The position numbers and the translations under genes are program-made. Source: Chamaea fasciata (lineage: Eukaryota > Chordata > Aves > Passeriformes > Sylviidae). From it: a DNA stretch of 64,000 nucleotides. The stretch lies in the NCBI GenBank assembly GCA_029207755.1, contig JARCOQ010000012.1, positions 16,187,679 through 16,251,678 on the forward strand, written 5' to 3'. The notes under the pieces were generated by a model. It worked only from the letters and a program-made list of their open reading frames with translations. It ran no database searches and was not told the DNA's origin. Positions 62,063 through 64,000 of the stretch are shown here, piece by piece. How positions within the stretch are numbered: the first letter of the stretch is position 1; each line of letters starts with the position of its first letter.

Positions 62063-64000
62063 CTTCTGCCCCCTCAGATTCATTTGCATCAGCTCTGGCA
62101 GGGCAAAGCTCCTATCTGGAGGATCTGCACTGGGGAAATGTGGGTATGGGTAGGGAACCACCAGATGTGGAGAACATTTGCTTGGGGCTTTGATGCAGTT
62201 GGGTGTAACTCGTTGCAGCCCAGAGTGAAGGTTCTGCCACCAGGTAGCTCCAAACGGTGGCCCATACTTGGGCAAGTGTCTCTCTCTATTGTCTGCAACC
62301 TCAATAGGGTGTCCTGTAAGGGAGAGGGAGTATTGAGCCTTGCGTAATTCTCACTTACAATATGAAATGTTGTGAAGGGTCCAGCTGCCAGAGCCCCATC
62401 ATCACAGGAAAAGCTGTGTTTTCACTAAAAAAAACACCCCAATCCCACTCAACTTTGATTCTAGTATACATGATTAGAAAGGGTAAAAAAAGCCCCTTAC
62501 AAATGCAGCTGAAAATGGTTCAAGATATCAGAAAGAAAATCAAAACACTGAAGCCCTTTTGCATTATTTTAAAAAATCTCATAATTTATAGTGTTGTTTC
62601 CTGCAAGGCCTGATTCATGACTTCTAGTGTTTGGAGTTGCCTGTCTGATAGGGAGGAATGTTGCTGGTCAGAAACACTCAAGCAAGCATCTGTTAATGCT
62701 AAGTACCTGTGGAAAAGGAATTTCCAAGTACTGATTTTAGTTATAAATAACCAGTTTTTTGGTTGGTTTTGTGGGTTTTTTTAAGCTGTTCATTTTTTGT
62801 GTCACTCTGCCCTTATCTTACCGGTTTTGCCTTTATTACCACTCTAGGAGCAGCAGCTTCATTAAGAAGGCATGCACTTTCCCTAGAATATTGGTACATC
62901 AATTTTACAACCCAGCCCTGTAAAATTGATTAGCTGTACAAAAAGGGGGAGGAGAATCTTGCCAGAGCATTTTCATTTCATCTAATCCTTTGAGCAGCAT
63001 AAATAATTCAGAGCAAACCCACCTTATGCTGCCCTGTCTGAAGATCTGGGTTAAACATTTCAGATGTTTAACAGGGATGTAAATGGTGCTTTTGTTTTGT
63101 GCTGTTACAGAGAATGACAGGACAGAGAGAGCTGCATTTCCTGTGCTTTGGAAGGTTTCTGAAGGTAATCCTGCTCTCACCTGGAGTGTTCTCTGAAGCT
63201 GTGCACCCAGTTACATGGGATGATAGATCGGGGGACACACTAAGTACCCTCCGAAGTCAGTTTTTCTGTTGTTCTTGAGGTACCCTAAGTAACTAATCAA
63301 CTGTCAGCACATGACAAATAGTGGGCTGCCTCTTTTGTGAAAAAGTGAAGCATAAATGCACTCATTAAATAATCCTGCTGTTTCCTGTTTGCTTTGTGAT
63401 GGATTTCAGAACTGTCATAACTAATAATAGCTCCAGATTTTATCTTACAGTTGCAGGGATTTGCTTAAACAGGCCATACCCAAGTGCTTGTACAGCTACC
63501 AAGGCTAAATTTGAGCTGTTGGTTTTAGCTAATTGCCTTCCAAAACTTTTATAGGGAGCCAAAGTGCCCTACTGATGGAATTGTACGTGAAGTGATCCTG
63601 AGTGTAACTTGGTAAACCTCTGGCACTTCACTAAAATATTATTGGTGTATAGCGTGGTTATGCTGTAGTTTGCATTACTATTTTTCTTCTATTCATTTAT
63701 CATGCCTGCTCCTGGGGTGGGTTTTTTTTTTTGGTTTTGGCTTTTTTTTTAAACCCAAAACATGAGAAATGAGCGAGCTCATGTACTGACAAGCAAGTAT
63801 TTAATCTGTGGCAAAGCAATCAACTTTGTGTTAGTTCTAGAATATCTCATTACCCTGCAATAAATACCAGTTTAATATATTTAAATACCAATGTGACTGG
63901 TTCAATTACCCCAAGTGGAGGAACAAATAAGAATATTTCCTTATTTGCCATATGCTGACAGGGGGTTGCATAAAGATGTTTGAAACAAGCTCAGTCAACT

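Larger units (their letters stand above)
46675..64000 (+). other. ADAMTS18: ADAMTS18 intron 3, 5' part (runs off the window)
   Basis: From gtaagt at 46675 to the window end I looked for the next propeptide exon (expected to open near SGLIRT and continue toward the furin site) and did not find it in any frame. So the intron is at least 17.3 kb. It contains a (TTA/CTA)n microsatellite at 49863-49882, a T23 tract at 55643-55665, a short TA repeat near 58070, a GC-rich stretch at 61.0-61.45 kb and a non-repetitive, CpG-containing patch at 61.92-62.06 kb. No recognisable interspersed repeat was identified. ORFs of up to 157 codons are present but have no family features. Confidence 0.8.

Noticed and set aside
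1..64000. tRNA, rRNA, CRISPR array, phage or operon features
   Set aside because: No tRNA B-box with a matching cloverleaf, no rRNA sequence, no spaced direct-repeat array and no bacterial gene organisation; the DNA is vertebrate.

Overview
This is vertebrate nuclear DNA, almost certainly from a bird. It is AT-rich and CpG-poor, and introns and intergenic DNA dominate. The only interspersed repeats I recognise are short, truncated CR1 retroposon fragments with the avian 3'-end sequence. I found no operons, bacterial-type genes, CRISPR arrays or phage genes.

One gene is supported: the 5' end of ADAMTS18, a secreted ADAMTS-family metalloprotease, on the + strand. Three coding exons are present: 44149-44250, 44403-44481 and 46358-46674. 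They encode the first 166 residues: the signal peptide and the beginning of the reprolysin-type propeptide. The rest of the propeptide, the metalloprotease domain and the thrombospondin repeats are not in the window. Exon 3 is followed by at least 17.3 kb of intron running off the right edge.

Layout: 1-43.4 kb is upstream intergenic DNA with no recognisable gene. It holds two CR1 fragments (about 30.98 and 40.91 kb), several homopolymers and microsatellites, and non-repetitive patches that could be regulatory, the best being a CpG-enriched stretch at 38.19-38.61 kb. At 43.4-43.7 kb a CR1 3' fragment lies directly against the ADAMTS18 CpG island (about 43.68-44.25 kb). The island contains GC boxes, a (GCG)10 repeat and a short upstream ORF that ends 24 nt before the main start codon. 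Intron 1 is only 152 bp and appears to use a GC-AG splice pair. Intron 2 is 1.9 kb. Intron 3 fills the remainder and includes a candidate enhancer near 62.0 kb.

I did not find a previously undescribed system. The observations most worth checking are the GC-AG first intron splitting the signal peptide, the in-frame uORF with the CGG repeat, and the candidate distal elements. Identification of the gene rests on recalled similarity to mammalian ADAMTS18 protein; no database search was run. The longest unexplained ORFs (185, 161 and 157 codons) are no longer than chance predicts for 64 kb read in six frames.
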